NCBI GenBank assembly: GCA_014762505.1
Contig: JABURS010000041.1
Span: forward strand, 89,856 to 153,855
Reading direction: 5' to 3'
From: Chromatiales bacterium
Lineage (GTDB): Bacteria; Pseudomonadota; Gammaproteobacteria; SpSt-1174
DNA: 64,000 nucleotides
The position numbers and the translations under genes are program-made. How positions within the stretch are numbered: position 1 is the first letter of the stretch; every line of letters starts with the position of its first letter. Shown here in pieces: positions 20,924 through 31,260 of this stretch. Below the pieces are notes generated by a model. It did not search any database, was not told the origin of the DNA, and saw only the letters and a list, made by a program, of their open reading frames with translations.

Positions 20924-20944
20924 TTTTTAGACTGAATCTAAAAA
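20924..20944 (+). promoter_or_regulatory. AT-rich inverted repeat at the inferred aroG transcription start
   Basis: TTTTTAGA and TCTAAAAA form a perfect 8-bp dyad with a 5-nt centre, located from about -2 to +19 relative to the inferred start and ending nine bases before the aroG ATG. It may be an operator or a 5' mRNA hairpin. It does not match the TyrR box pattern TGTAAA-N6-TTTACA. No regulator can be named. Confidence 0.45.
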
Positions 20945-20952
20945 GACAGCCG

Positions 20953-22020
20953 ATGACCTATCAGACAGACGACCTGCGTATCGCCGGCATCCAGGAGGTG
21001 CTCCCGCCCGTCCAGGTGCACGAGGCCTTCCCGATCACCGAGCGGGCGGCGGCCACCGTGCACGACGCCCGCAGCGCCATACACGACATCCTGACCCTGG
21101 CGGATGACCGCCTGCTGGTGATCGTCGGCCCCTGCTCGATCCACGACCCGCAGGCCGCCCGCGAGTACGCCTCGCGCCTGCTGACCATGCGCGAGGAGCT
21201 GGGCGACGCGCTGGAGATCGTCATGCGCGTCTACTTCGAGAAGCCGCGCACCACGGTGGGCTGGAAGGGGCTGATCAACGACCCGAACATCGACGGCACC
21301 TACCAGATCAACCATGGCCTGCAGCTCGCGCGCAGTCTGTTGCTGGACCTGGCCGACATGGGTATCCCGGCGGGCACGGAGTACCTCGACCTCATCAGCC
21401 CGCAGTACATCTCGGACCTGGTGAGCTGGGGCGCCATCGGCGCACGCACCACCGAGAGCCAGGTGCACCGCGAGCTGGCCTCGGGTCTGTCCTGTCCGGT
21501 GGGCTTCAAGAACGGCACCGACGGCGGGCTGCAGATCGCCATCGACGCCATCCGCGCCGCCTCCATGCCGCATCACTTCATGTCGCTGACCAAGGCGGGG
21601 CACTCGGCCATCTTCTCCACCACGGGCAACGAGGACTGCCACATCATCCTGCGTGGCGGCCGCGAGCCCAACTACGACAGCAAGCACGTGAAGGAGGCCG
21701 CCGCCAAGCTGGAGCAGGCCGGCCTGCCGCCGCGCGTGATGGTGGACTGCAGCCACGCCAACAGCCGCAAGCAGCACATGCGCCAGATCGAGGTGGGCGA
21801 GGACGTCGCCGACCAGCTGGCCGCCGGCGAGCGCCACATCATCGGCGTGATGATCGAGAGCCACCTGGTGGGCGGGAACCAGCCCGCGGAGGCGCCCGAG
21901 CGCGTCTACGGGCAGAGCATCACCGACGCCTGCCTCGCCTGGGACGACACCACGCCGCTGCTGCGCGAACTCGCCGAGGGCGTGCGCCAGCGCCGGGAAG
22001 TGCTGGCCGCCAGCGCCTGA
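20953..22020 (+). CDS. aroG: 3-deoxy-7-phosphoheptulonate synthase (class I alpha)
   Basis: 355 residues, close to the E. coli AroF/G/H enzymes throughout: MTYQTDDLRIAGIQEVLPP at the start, VIVGPCSIHDP, RVYFEKPRTTVGWKGLINDP, GARTTESQVHRELASGLSCP and DCSHANSRKQ. It condenses PEP with erythrose 4-phosphate, the entry to aromatic amino-acid synthesis. The metal-ligand Cys is in GPCS. Which aromatic amino acid inhibits it cannot be read with certainty. It lies between hisG and hisD and appears to have its own promoter. Confidence 0.93.
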   Translation: MTYQTDDLRIAGIQEVLPPVQVHEAFPITERAAATVHDARSAIHDILTLADDRLLVIVGPCSIHDPQAAREYASRLLTMREELGDALEIVMRVYFEKPRTTVGWKGLINDPNIDGTYQINHGLQLARSLLLDLADMGIPAGTEYLDLISPQYISDLVSWGAIGARTTESQVHRELASGLSCPVGFKNGTDGGLQIAIDAIRAASMPHHFMSLTKAGHSAIFSTTGNEDCHIILRGGREPNYDSKHVKEAAAKLEQAGLPPRVMVDCSHANSRKQHMRQIEVGEDVADQLAAGERHIIGVMIESHLVGGNQPAEAPERVYGQSITDACLAWDDTTPLLRELAEGVRQRREVLAASA

Positions 22021-22067
22021 GCCGGGCCGGGCCCCGGGCCCGTTCCCGTGTAGAATGGATAGCTGTC

Positions 22068-22091
22068 GTCAGGGCGCCGCTGCGCCCTGAC
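22068..22091 (+). other. Perfect hairpin in the aroG-hisD gap
   Basis: A 10-bp GC-rich perfect stem (22068-22077 with 22082-22091) with a CGCT loop. It is followed by CTGTCTTTG rather than a T tract, so it is a poor intrinsic terminator. A TAGAAT at 22051-22056 could serve as a -10 box, which would place the hairpin at the very start of the hisD mRNA. Confidence 0.5.
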
Positions 22092-22117
22092 CTGTCTTTG
22101 AACGAGAGAGAGTCGAC

Positions 22118-23419
22118 ATGTCGCTGATCACCCGTCTGAATGCCGCCGATGCCGATTTCCGCGCCCGCCTGGACGCCCTGCTGGCCTGGGAGAGCGTGTC
22201 CGACGATCACGTCTTCAAGGCCGTGATGGAGATCCTGCACGCGGTGAAGACGCGGGGTGACGCCGCCGTCGTCGAGTACACCAACCGCTTCGACCGCATG
22301 AGCGTGGCCTCCATGGCGGAGCTCGAGATCCCGCTCGCGCGGCTGGCCCAGGCGGCCGAAGGGCTGTCGCCGGCCCGCCGCCAGGCGCTGGAACAGGCCG
22401 CCGCGCGCATCCGCGCCTACCACGAGCGTCAGCGCATGGAGTCCTGGAGCTACACCGAGGCCGACGGCACGGTGCTGGGCCAGCAGGTCACCCCGCTGGA
22501 CCGGGCCGGGCTGTACGTGCCGGGCGGCAAGGCGGCGTATCCGTCCTCGGTGCTGATGAACGCCATCCCCGCCAAGGTCGCCGGCGTGCCCGAGCTCATC
22601 ATGGTGGTGCCCACCCCGGACGGCGAGGTGAACGAGCTGGTGCTGGCCGCCGCCCACATCGCAGGCGTGGACCGCGTCTTCGCCGTCGGCGGCGCCCAGG
22701 CCGTGGCCGCCCTGGCCTACGGCACCGAGACGGTGCCGCAGGTGGACAAGATCGTCGGTCCCGGCAACATCTATGTGGCCACCGCCAAGCGCATGGTGTT
22801 CGGCGCCGTGGGCATCGACATGATCGCCGGCCCCTCCGAGATCCTGGTGGTCTGCGACGGCAAGACCGACCCGGACTGGATCGCCATGGACCTCTTCTCC
22901 CAGGCCGAGCACGACGAGGATGCGCAGTCCATCCTGGTCTGCCCGGACGCCGGCTATCTCGACCAGGTCGAGGCCAGCATCGAGAGGCTGCTGCACGACA
23001 TGCCGCGCGCCGAGATCATCCGCACCTCGCTGAAGGACCGCGGCGCCCTGATCCAGGTCGCCGACATGGACCAGGCCGTGGAGGTCGCCAACCACATCGC
23101 CCCCGAGCACCTGGAGCTCTCGGTGGAGGACGCCGAGGCGATGGCCAAGCGTATTCGCCACGCCGGGGCCATCTTCATGGGCCGCTACACGGCCGAGGCC
23201 CTGGGCGACTACTGCGCCGGCCCCAACCACGTGCTGCCCACCTCGCGCACGGCGCGCTTCTCCTCGCCACTCGGCGTGTACGACTTCCAGAAGCGCTCGA
23301 GCCTCATCGGCTGCTCGGCCGACGGGGCCTCGGAATTGGGGAAGATCGCCGCCGAGCTCGCCCATGGCGAGGGCCTGACCGCGCACGCGCGTTCCGCCGA
23401 ATACCGCATCAAGGACTGA
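22118..23419 (+). CDS. hisD: Histidinol dehydrogenase
   Basis: 433 residues with the HisD landmarks [31 protein letters not shown], the [14 protein letters not shown] cofactor region, and the zinc and catalytic region around QAEHDEDAQ and [10 protein letters not shown]. It oxidises L-histidinol to histidine in two NAD-dependent steps. The end reads [15 protein letters not shown] as in the family. It is 7 nt upstream of hisC and co-transcribed with it. Confidence 0.97.
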   Translation: MSLITRLNAADADFRARLDALLAWESVSDDHVFKAVMEILHAVKTRGDAAVVEYTNRFDRMSVASMAELEIPLARLAQAAEGLSPARRQALEQAAARIRAYHERQRMESWSYTEADGTVLGQQVTPLDRAGLYVPGGKAAYPSSVLMNAIPAKVAGVPELIMVVPTPDGEVNELVLAAAHIAGVDRVFAVGGAQAVAALAYGTETVPQVDKIVGPGNIYVATAKRMVFGAVGIDMIAGPSEILVVCDGKTDPDWIAMDLFSQAEHDEDAQSILVCPDAGYLDQVEASIERLLHDMPRAEIIRTSLKDRGALIQVADMDQAVEVANHIAPEHLELSVEDAEAMAKRIRHAGAIFMGRYTAEALGDYCAGPNHVLPTSRTARFSSPLGVYDFQKRSSLIGCSADGASELGKIAAELAHGEGLTAHARSAEYRIKD

Positions 23420-23426
23420 GGTCGGG

Positions 23427-24512
23427 ATGGCCTCACGCATCGCACAATGGGTGCGCCCGGAGATCCGGGCGCTGTCCGCCTATCACGTCCCGGACCCGGG
23501 CAGGCTGATCAAGCTGGACGCCATGGAAAACCCGTATACCCTGCCGGAGGACCTCGTCGAGGGCTGGCTCGACGCCCTGCGCGGCGTCGACATGAACCGC
23601 TACCCCGATCCGGGTGCGCGCATCATCAAGGAGCGTCTGCGCCGGGGGATGGGCGTGCCGGCGGGGCAGGAGATCCTGCTCGGCAACGGCTCCGACGAGC
23701 TCATCCAGATCCTGGCCATGGCCGTCGGCGGGGCGGGGCGCACGATCCTGGCCCCGGAGCCGGGCTTCGTCATGTACCGCATGATCGCCACCTTCGTCGG
23801 CATGGAGTACGTGGGGGTGCCGGTGAGCCCGGCGGACTTCTCGCTGGATGCAGAGGTCATGCTCGCGGCCATCGAGGCGCACCAGCCGGCCCTGGTGTTC
23901 CTGGCCTATCCGAACAACCCCACCGGCAACCTCTGGGATCGTCAGGCCCTGGAGGCCATCATCGAGGCCGCGCCGGGACTGGTGGTGGTGGACGAGGCCT
24001 ATGCGCCGTTCGCCGACGACAGCTTCCTCCCGGATCTCGGGCGCTGGGACAACCTGCTGGTGATGCGCACCGTCTCGAAGATGGGGCTGGCCGGCCTGCG
24101 GCTGGGGTATCTCTGCGGGCCGGCGGACTGGCTTGCGGAGTTCGACAAGCTGCGCCTGCCGTACAACATCAACATCCTCACCCAGGCCAGCGCCGCCTTC
24201 GCGCTGGACCATCACGAGGTCTTCGACGCCCAGGCCGCGCAGATCCGCGCGGCACGTGCCGCGCTCGATGCCGGCCTGCGTGCCCTGGATGGCCTCACGG
24301 TCTACCCGAGTGCGGCCAACTTCATCCTGTTCCGTGCCCCGGCCGGTCGGGCCACGGCCCTGTTCGAGTCGCTGAAGCGTGACGGGGTGCTGATCAAGAA
24401 CCTGAGCGCTTCCGGCGGCATGCTCGAAGACTGCCTGCGCGTCACCGTGGGCACGCCCGAGGAGAATGCGGCCTTCCTGGCGGCACTCGGGCGGGCCCTG
24501 GCCGGGGCCTGA
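23427..24512 (+). CDS. hisC: Histidinol-phosphate aminotransferase
   Basis: 361 residues of a fold-type I aminotransferase. The PLP lysine is in RTVSKMGLAGLRLGYL and the substrate region includes YPNNPTGNLWD and VVVDEAYAPF. It converts imidazole-acetol phosphate to histidinol phosphate. It follows hisD by seven bases. Its stop is only nine bases from the stop of the convergent degS-like gene with no terminator between them. Confidence 0.95.
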   Translation: MASRIAQWVRPEIRALSAYHVPDPGRLIKLDAMENPYTLPEDLVEGWLDALRGVDMNRYPDPGARIIKERLRRGMGVPAGQEILLGNGSDELIQILAMAVGGAGRTILAPEPGFVMYRMIATFVGMEYVGVPVSPADFSLDAEVMLAAIEAHQPALVFLAYPNNPTGNLWDRQALEAIIEAAPGLVVVDEAYAPFADDSFLPDLGRWDNLLVMRTVSKMGLAGLRLGYLCGPADWLAEFDKLRLPYNINILTQASAAFALDHHEVFDAQAAQIRAARAALDAGLRALDGLTVYPSAANFILFRAPAGRATALFESLKRDGVLIKNLSASGGMLEDCLRVTVGTPEENAAFLAALGRALAGA

Positions 24513-24521
24513 GCAGGCCTC

Positions 24522-25673
<1,152 letters not shown>

Positions 25674-25813
25674 TGGCTCCCCAGTCGTGTAGTGTTGCGC
25701 TCCGGGTGGCGCGGCATGCGCCGCCCCTCGCATACACTCGCACGGAGTTCGTGCCGCATTATCGCCCGGCGGCGTGGCCGCGGGCAAAGAAAACGCCTAC
25801 CGGGGGTATCGCC

Positions 25814-26563
25814 ATGGTCTCGCTCGATAAGCTCGTCGACTACTGCAACCGGCTGCTGGAGGCCGGACGCTTTCGTGACTATGCCCCCAATGGGCTGCAG
25901 GTGCAGGGTCGCGACCGGGTGACGCGCATCGTCAGCGGTGTGACCGCCTCCCGGGCACTGATCGAGCAGGCCATTGCCCTTGAGGCCGACGCCATTCTGG
26001 TGCACCACGGCTATTTCTGGAAGGGGGAGGACCCCTGTCTCACCGGCATGAAGCGGGCGCGCATCGCCCTGCTGCTGGAGCACGGCATCAGCCTCATCGC
26101 CTATCACCTGCCGCTGGACGCCCACCCCGAGCTCGGCAACAACGCCGTGCTGGCGCGCGAGCTGGAACTCGAGGTGGATGGTCCGCTGAATGCCGAGGGC
26201 ATCGGCCTGCACGGACGGCTGGCCGAGGCGCTGGAACCCGGGCTGTTCGCCGAGCGCCTGCGACGGGTGCTGCGACACGCGCCGCTGCATATCCCGGGCG
26301 GCCCCGAGGTCATCCAGCGTGTCGGCTGGTGTACCGGCGCTGCGCAGGACTACATCGAGCAGGCCGTCGCCCTGGGCCTGCACGCCTTTGTCTCCGGGGA
26401 GATCTCAGAGCGTACCACCCACACCGCGCGGGAGGCGGGCATCCATTACTTCGCGGCCGGCCACCACGCCACCGAGCGCGGGGGCGTACAGGCGCTGGGT
26501 ACACACCTGGCCGCGCATTTCGGTCTCGAGCACCGTTTCGTGGATGACCCGAATCCCGTCTGA
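25814..26563 (+). CDS. Nif3-like dinuclear metal-centre protein (YbgI/GTP cyclohydrolase I type 2 family)
   Basis: 249 residues from ATG at 25814. The metal-binding motifs of the family are present: VHHGYFWKGED near residue 63, YHLPLDAHPELGNN near 98 and the C-terminal EISERTTHTAREAG with HHATERGG. YbgI forms a hexameric ring with two metals per subunit; its cellular role is not settled, despite the database name. It is divergent from the degS-like gene by 140 bp, and a 205-bp gap separates it from petA. Confidence 0.92.
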   Translation: MVSLDKLVDYCNRLLEAGRFRDYAPNGLQVQGRDRVTRIVSGVTASRALIEQAIALEADAILVHHGYFWKGEDPCLTGMKRARIALLLEHGISLIAYHLPLDAHPELGNNAVLARELELEVDGPLNAEGIGLHGRLAEALEPGLFAERLRRVLRHAPLHIPGGPEVIQRVGWCTGAAQDYIEQAVALGLHAFVSGEISERTTHTAREAGIHYFAAGHHATERGGVQALGTHLAAHFGLEHRFVDDPNPV

Positions 26564-26607
26564 AAGACTCGGATTTCATTGGAAAAATCCCCTTTCGGGT
26601 TGACCTT

Positions 26608-26626
26608 TTTGGCGAGTTACGCCAAA
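26608..26626 (+). promoter_or_regulatory. Inverted repeat next to a TTGACC box upstream of petABC
   Basis: TTTGGCG and CGCCAAA form a perfect 7-bp dyad around AGTTA. A TTGACC (26600-26605) lies just before it, so the dyad would sit within the spacer of a promoter whose -10 (CAAAGT, 26623-26628) is weak. The arrangement suggests an operator, but no regulator is known. It could also fold as an mRNA hairpin. Confidence 0.35.
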
Positions 26627-26768
26627 GTACGCGGATTTTTACGGCCCCTTTTTTGTCGGGCAGAGTTCCGCCAGCGTCGACCATTCGGGGGAGAGGTCGG
26701 GCGCACGAATACGCGGTTCTTACAGCGCGTAACGCATTTTTTCTTCAAGTCCATTTGGGAGAGTGAAG

Positions 26769-27356
26769 ATGGCAGTAGATAAGAGTCGACGCCGCTTCCT
26801 TGTCGGCGCCACCTCGGTGGTCGGAGCCGTGGGTACTGCAGCCGTCCTCGTGCCCTTCGTCAGGTCGATGAATCCGAGCGAACGCGCCAAGGCCGCGGGC
26901 GCGCCGGTGGAAGTCGATCTGAGCCAGCTGGAGCCTGGTCAGAAGGTCAACGTGGAATGGCGTGGCAAGCCGGTGTGGGTGGTGCGCCGCACCGAGCAGA
27001 TGATCGATGATCTGGCCGTGATCGAGGATCGTCTGCGCGATCCGAAGTCCGAAGTCGTGACCCAGCAGCCGGCCTATGCCCAGAACGACACCCGTGCGAT
27101 CAAGCCGGAGTTCCTGGTGCTCGTCGGCATCTGCACCCACCTGGGTTGTTCGCCGACCTTCCGTCCGGAAGTCGCCCCGGCCGACCTCGGCCAGGACTGG
27201 AAGGGTGGTTTCTTCTGCCCCTGCCACGGGTCCCGTTTCGACATGGCCGGCCGTGTTTACAAGAACGTCCCGGCTGCCAAGAACCTCGTGGTTCCGCCGT
27301 ACACCTACCTGAGCGACAACCGCATCCTCGTCGGTGTCGATGAAGGAGCTGCCTGA
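26769..27356 (+). CDS. petA: Ubiquinol-cytochrome c reductase iron-sulfur (Rieske) subunit
   Basis: 195 residues from ATG at 26769, preceded by GGGAGAG. The N-terminal SRRRFLVG is a twin-arginine export motif followed by one membrane segment (about 12-32). The [2Fe-2S] ligands are in CTHLGC (122-127) and CPCHGS (150-155). It carries electrons from ubiquinol to cytochrome c1 on the periplasmic face of complex III. Its stop overlaps petB by one base. Confidence 0.97.
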   Translation: MAVDKSRRRFLVGATSVVGAVGTAAVLVPFVRSMNPSERAKAAGAPVEVDLSQLEPGQKVNVEWRGKPVWVVRRTEQMIDDLAVIEDRLRDPKSEVVTQQPAYAQNDTRAIKPEFLVLVGICTHLGCSPTFRPEVAPADLGQDWKGGFFCPCHGSRFDMAGRVYKNVPAAKNLVVPPYTYLSDNRILVGVDEGAA

Positions 27357-28750
27357 TGAATAAGCTGTTGACTGGCCTGCTCGGCTGGGTGGATGCCCGT
27401 TTCCCGCTGACCAAGATGTGGGAAGAGCACCTGTCCAAGTACTACGCGCCGAAGAACTTCAACTTCTGGTACTTCTTCGGCTCCCTCGCGCTGCTCGTTC
27501 TGGTCATCCAGATCGTCAGCGGCATCTTCCTCACCATGAACTACAAGCCGGATGCGACGCTCGCCTTCGCCTCCGTCGAGTACATCATGCGCGACGTCGA
27601 CATGGGGTGGCTGATCCGTTACATCCATTCCACCGGCGCGTCCGCGTTCTTCATCGTGGTGTACCTGCACATGTTCCGTGCGCTCATGTACGGTTCCTAC
27701 AAGGGCCCGCGCGAGCTCATCTGGATCTTCGGCATGACCATCTACCTGGTGCTCATGGCCGAGGCCTTCATGGGCTACCTGCTGCCCTGGGGTCAGATGT
27801 CCTTCTGGGGTGCCCAGGTTATCGTCAACCTGTTCGCCGCCATCCCGGGCATCGGCGAGGCCCTGTCGGTGTGGATCCGTGGTGACTACGTCATCTCCGA
27901 CGCCACCCTGAACCGCTTCTTTGCCCTGCACGTCATCGCGCTGCCGCTGGTACTGGTCGGCCTGGTGGTCGCCCATATCATCGCGCTGCACGAAGTGGGT
28001 TCCAACAACCCGGACGGCGTGGAAATCAAGAAGAAGAAGGACGAGAACGGTATCCCGCTGGACGGCATCCCGTTCCATCCCTACTACACCGTCAAGGACA
28101 TCGTCGGCGTGGTGGTCTTCCTGATGCTGTTCTCCGTGGTCATGTTCTTCATCCCGGAGATGGGCGGTTACTTCCTGGAGCACGCCAACTTCATCCCGGC
28201 CGATCCGCTGAAGACGCCCGAGCACATCGCCCCGGTGTGGTACTTCACGCCGTTCTACACCGTGCTGCGTGCAGTGCCGGATCCGTTCCTGGGCGTGGTG
28301 GCCATGGGCCTTGCGGTGGTGATCCTGTTCTTCCTGCCGTGGATCGACCGTAACCCGATCAAGTCCTGGCGCTATCGCAGCTTCCTGCACAAGCTGAACC
28401 TGCTGCTGTTCGTGGTCGCTTTCGTCATCCTGGGCTACCTCGGCGTGAAGCCGGTACAGCCGGCCCTGGCCGAGCTCGGCCTGCGCATGACCGAGATGTA
28501 CTTCCTGTTCTTCTTCGTCCTGTGGTTCCACAGCAAGGCGCGGTCGGCGAAGTACAACATCATCTGGTTCGTGATCACGGTGGGTGCTGTCACCCTCTAT
28601 GACATCAGCCGTGTCGGTTCGCTGGGTGACGAGAAGGACTTCATGTGGATGTGGGTGTTCCCGGCCGGTTACATGTTCCTCATGAACCTGCTGCCCATCT
28701 TCACCAAACTGAACAATGAAAAGCCCGTTCCGGAAAGGGTGACGTCATGA
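27356..28750 (+). CDS. petB: Ubiquinol-cytochrome c reductase cytochrome b subunit
   Basis: 464 residues, multi-spanning membrane protein. Haem-ligand histidines are in IRYIHSTGASAFFIVVYLHM and in FALHVIALPLVLVGLVVAHI; the quinol-site PPW-like region is PEHIAPVWYFTPFYTVLRA. It forms the haem bL/bH core of complex III. It is longer than typical bacterial cytochrome b of roughly 400-430 residues: about 50 extra residues with a further membrane segment lie before the conserved C-terminal KPVPERVT. It overlaps petC by four bases. Confidence 0.96.
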   Translation: MNKLLTGLLGWVDARFPLTKMWEEHLSKYYAPKNFNFWYFFGSLALLVLVIQIVSGIFLTMNYKPDATLAFASVEYIMRDVDMGWLIRYIHSTGASAFFIVVYLHMFRALMYGSYKGPRELIWIFGMTIYLVLMAEAFMGYLLPWGQMSFWGAQVIVNLFAAIPGIGEALSVWIRGDYVISDATLNRFFALHVIALPLVLVGLVVAHIIALHEVGSNNPDGVEIKKKKDENGIPLDGIPFHPYYTVKDIVGVVVFLMLFSVVMFFIPEMGGYFLEHANFIPADPLKTPEHIAPVWYFTPFYTVLRAVPDPFLGVVAMGLAVVILFFLPWIDRNPIKSWRYRSFLHKLNLLLFVVAFVILGYLGVKPVQPALAELGLRMTEMYFLFFFVLWFHSKARSAKYNIIWFVITVGAVTLYDISRVGSLGDEKDFMWMWVFPAGYMFLMNLLPIFTKLNNEKPVPERVTS

Positions 28751-29502
28751 AGAAACTGATTGCCGTTGTTTTTGCGCTGATGGTCCCGGGTGCGGCGCTG
28801 GCCGCCGGTGCCTCGGTCCCGCTCGACGAGGCGCATGTGGACGTGACCAACGAGGCCTCGCTGCAGCGTGGTGCCAAGCTGTTCACCAACTACTGTCTGA
28901 GCTGCCATTCGGCCGGTTTCGCGCGTTACAACCGCGTGGGGCGTGATCTCGGGCTGACCGACGAACAGGTGCAGAAGTACCTGATCAACACCACCGGCGC
29001 CGACGGCGAACCGACCAAGATCGGTGAGCTGATGAAGATTGCCATGACCAAGGAATACGGTAGCGAGGCCTTCGGCGCCGCCGCGCCGGATCTCACCCTG
29101 GTCGCTCGCGTGCGTGGTGCGGACTGGCTCTACACCTATCTGCGTTCCTTCTACAAGGACGATTCGCGTCCCTTCGGTGTGAACAACACCGTGTTCCCCA
29201 ACGTCGGCATGCCGCACGTTCTGTGGCAGTTGCAGGGTCGTCAGGAGAAGGTCGTGCGCACCGAGGTGGATGCGCACGGTCACGAGCACGAGGTCACCGA
29301 GCTCAAGCTGGTCGAATCCGGCACCATGACGCCGGCCGAGTACAACCAAGCCGTGCTGGACCTGGTCACCTTCCTGGTCTACCTGGGCGAACCGGCCCAG
29401 ACCGATCGCAAGGTGCTCGGTGTGTGGGTACTGATCTTCCTGTTTGTCCTCTTCGTGTTTGCGTATTTCCTGAAGAAGGAATACTGGAAAGACGTACACT
29501 GA
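28747..29502 (+). CDS. petC: Ubiquinol-cytochrome c reductase cytochrome c1 subunit
   Basis: 251 residues: signal peptide (1-20), haem c motif CLSCH at 50-54, the likely axial Met in FPNVGMPHVLW, and one C-terminal membrane anchor (about 224-243) ending in KKEYWKDVH. A short charged, His-rich stretch (VDAHGHEHEVTELK) follows the Met region. It passes electrons to soluble cytochrome c. It is the last gene of petABC and is followed by sspA, a common gammaproteobacterial neighbourhood. Confidence 0.96.
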   Translation: MKKLIAVVFALMVPGAALAAGASVPLDEAHVDVTNEASLQRGAKLFTNYCLSCHSAGFARYNRVGRDLGLTDEQVQKYLINTTGADGEPTKIGELMKIAMTKEYGSEAFGAAAPDLTLVARVRGADWLYTYLRSFYKDDSRPFGVNNTVFPNVGMPHVLWQLQGRQEKVVRTEVDAHGHEHEVTELKLVESGTMTPAEYNQAVLDLVTFLVYLGEPAQTDRKVLGVWVLIFLFVLFVFAYFLKKEYWKDVH

Positions 29503-29512
29503 CAGGTTGCGG

Positions 29513-29536
29513 TATGATCGGGGCATGGACGCCCCG
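29513..29536 (+). promoter_or_regulatory. -10-like box and short hairpin between petC and sspA
   Basis: TATGAT (29513-29518) is directly followed by a 6-bp stem (29519-29524 with 29531-29536, loop ATGGAC). No -35 box is evident. The hairpin lacks an adjacent T tract, so it is not a clear terminator for petABC. Either sspA shares the pet transcript or it starts here. Confidence 0.25.
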
Positions 29537-29582
29537 CAGCCGCATTATTCCTTTTTCATGATTCAACGAACGGAGTGGACGT

Positions 29583-30209
29583 ATGGCGTTGGTCGCCAAT
29601 AGAAGATCCGTCATGACTCTGTTCTCTGCGCCTGCTGATGCGCAGAGCCATCGTACCCGGATCGTCCTTGCAGAGAAGGACATTACCGTCGATATCATCG
29701 ATGTGGATCCGGACAACCTGCCGGAAGACCTTTCCGACCTGAATCCCTATAACACCGTGCCGACGCTGGTCGATCGCGAGCTCACGCTCTACGATCCGCG
29801 CGTCATCATGGAGTATCTGGACGAGCGCTTCCCGCACCCGCCGCTGATGCCGGTGGACCCGGTCTCGCGCGCCAAGTCGCGCATGGCCCTGCATCGCATC
29901 GAGACCGACTGGTACTCGCTGCTGGGCGAGCTGGAGTCGGGCAACGACAAGCGCATGAACAAGGCGGCCAAGCTGCTGCGTGAAAGCATCATCGCGGCCG
30001 ACCCGCTGTTCGGTGCCTTCCCGTACTTCCTCAGCGAGGAGTTCACGCTTGTGGACTGCACCGTTGCGCCGGTCCTGTGGCGTCTGCCGCGCTGGGGCAT
30101 CGACCTGCCGAAGACGGCCAAGGCCGTGCAGGGCTACATGGCGCGCATGTTCGAGCGTCCGTCCTTCCAGCAAAGCCTCACCGAGGCCGAACTGGAGATG
30201 CGGGGCTGA
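29583..30209 (+). CDS. sspA: Stringent starvation protein A
   Basis: 208 residues with a GST-like fold: thioredoxin-like N-terminal domain (MTLFSAPADAQSHRTRIVLAEK, then NPYNTVPTLVDRELTLYDPRVIMEYLDERFPHP) and an all-helical C-terminal half. SspA lacks glutathione transferase activity; it binds RNA polymerase and affects stationary-phase and stress gene expression. CGGAG lies 7 bases before the ATG. It is paired with sspB 33 nt downstream. Confidence 0.94.
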   Translation: MALVANRRSVMTLFSAPADAQSHRTRIVLAEKDITVDIIDVDPDNLPEDLSDLNPYNTVPTLVDRELTLYDPRVIMEYLDERFPHPPLMPVDPVSRAKSRMALHRIETDWYSLLGELESGNDKRMNKAAKLLRESIIAADPLFGAFPYFLSEEFTLVDCTVAPVLWRLPRWGIDLPKTAKAVQGYMARMFERPSFQQSLTEAELEMRG

Positions 30210-30242
30210 GGCCCCGCATCTGTTTCGGCACACCGACAGCCC

Positions 30243-30644
30243 ATGGCGCAAGGCATGACCTCAAGCCGTCCTTATCTGTTGCGGGCCATCTACCAGTGGA
30301 TCGTGGACAACGGCCTGACCCCGCACATCCTCGTCAACGCGGAAGACGAGCAGGTGCAGGTGCCGCGCCAGTACGTGGAGCAGGGCAAGATCATCCTCAA
30401 TATCGCGCCGATGGCCGTGCATGGTCTGACGCTCGGCAACGAGGACGTGACCTTCAATGCACGCTTCGGCGGCACACCCATGGACATCTACGTGCCAATG
30501 GGCCGGGTGCTGGCCATCTATGCCCGCGAGAATGGCCAGGGGATGATGTTCGGCGAGGAAGAGGACGGTGATGAGCCGCCGCCGGACGACACGGGCGGCG
30601 ATGAGTCCGGGTCGTCACGCCCGCATCTCAAGGTCGTGAAGTAA
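30243..30644 (+). CDS. sspB: ClpXP protease specificity-enhancing factor SspB
   Basis: 133 residues: a substrate-binding domain (about 1-105, with [20 protein letters not shown] and the core [10 protein letters not shown]), an acidic, flexible linker ([17 protein letters not shown]) and the conserved C-terminal ClpX-binding tail HLKVVK. SspB delivers ssrA-tagged proteins to ClpXP. ATG at 30255 is an alternative start that would remove four residues. A strong terminator follows. Confidence 0.95.
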   Translation: MAQGMTSSRPYLLRAIYQWIVDNGLTPHILVNAEDEQVQVPRQYVEQGKIILNIAPMAVHGLTLGNEDVTFNARFGGTPMDIYVPMGRVLAIYARENGQGMMFGEEEDGDEPPPDDTGGDESGSSRPHLKVVK

Positions 30645-30656
30645 GCGAAGAAATAC

Positions 30657-30690
30657 AACGGGCCCGGCAATGCCGGGCCCGTTGTCGTTT
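30657..30690 (+). terminator. Strong hairpin terminator after sspB
   Basis: A perfect 12-bp GC-rich stem (30657-30668 with 30672-30683) has a 3-nt AAT loop and is followed by GTCGTTT. The stem is very stable and the T run short. It ends the petABC-sspAB transcription block. Confidence 0.8.
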
Positions 30691-30763
30691 ACGGTGTCTG
30701 CCGGGTCGCCAGCAACAAGCCACGCCTGTTATGCTTGGCTGCGGTGCGAAACGGGGACGGAGC

Positions 30764-31255
<492 letters not shown>

Positions 31256-31260
31256 GTTGC

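Noticed and set aside
20924..20944. The aroG inverted repeat as an intrinsic terminator of hisG
   Set aside because: The stem is AT-rich and weak, has no downstream T tract on the plus strand, and lies at the inferred start site of a good promoter.
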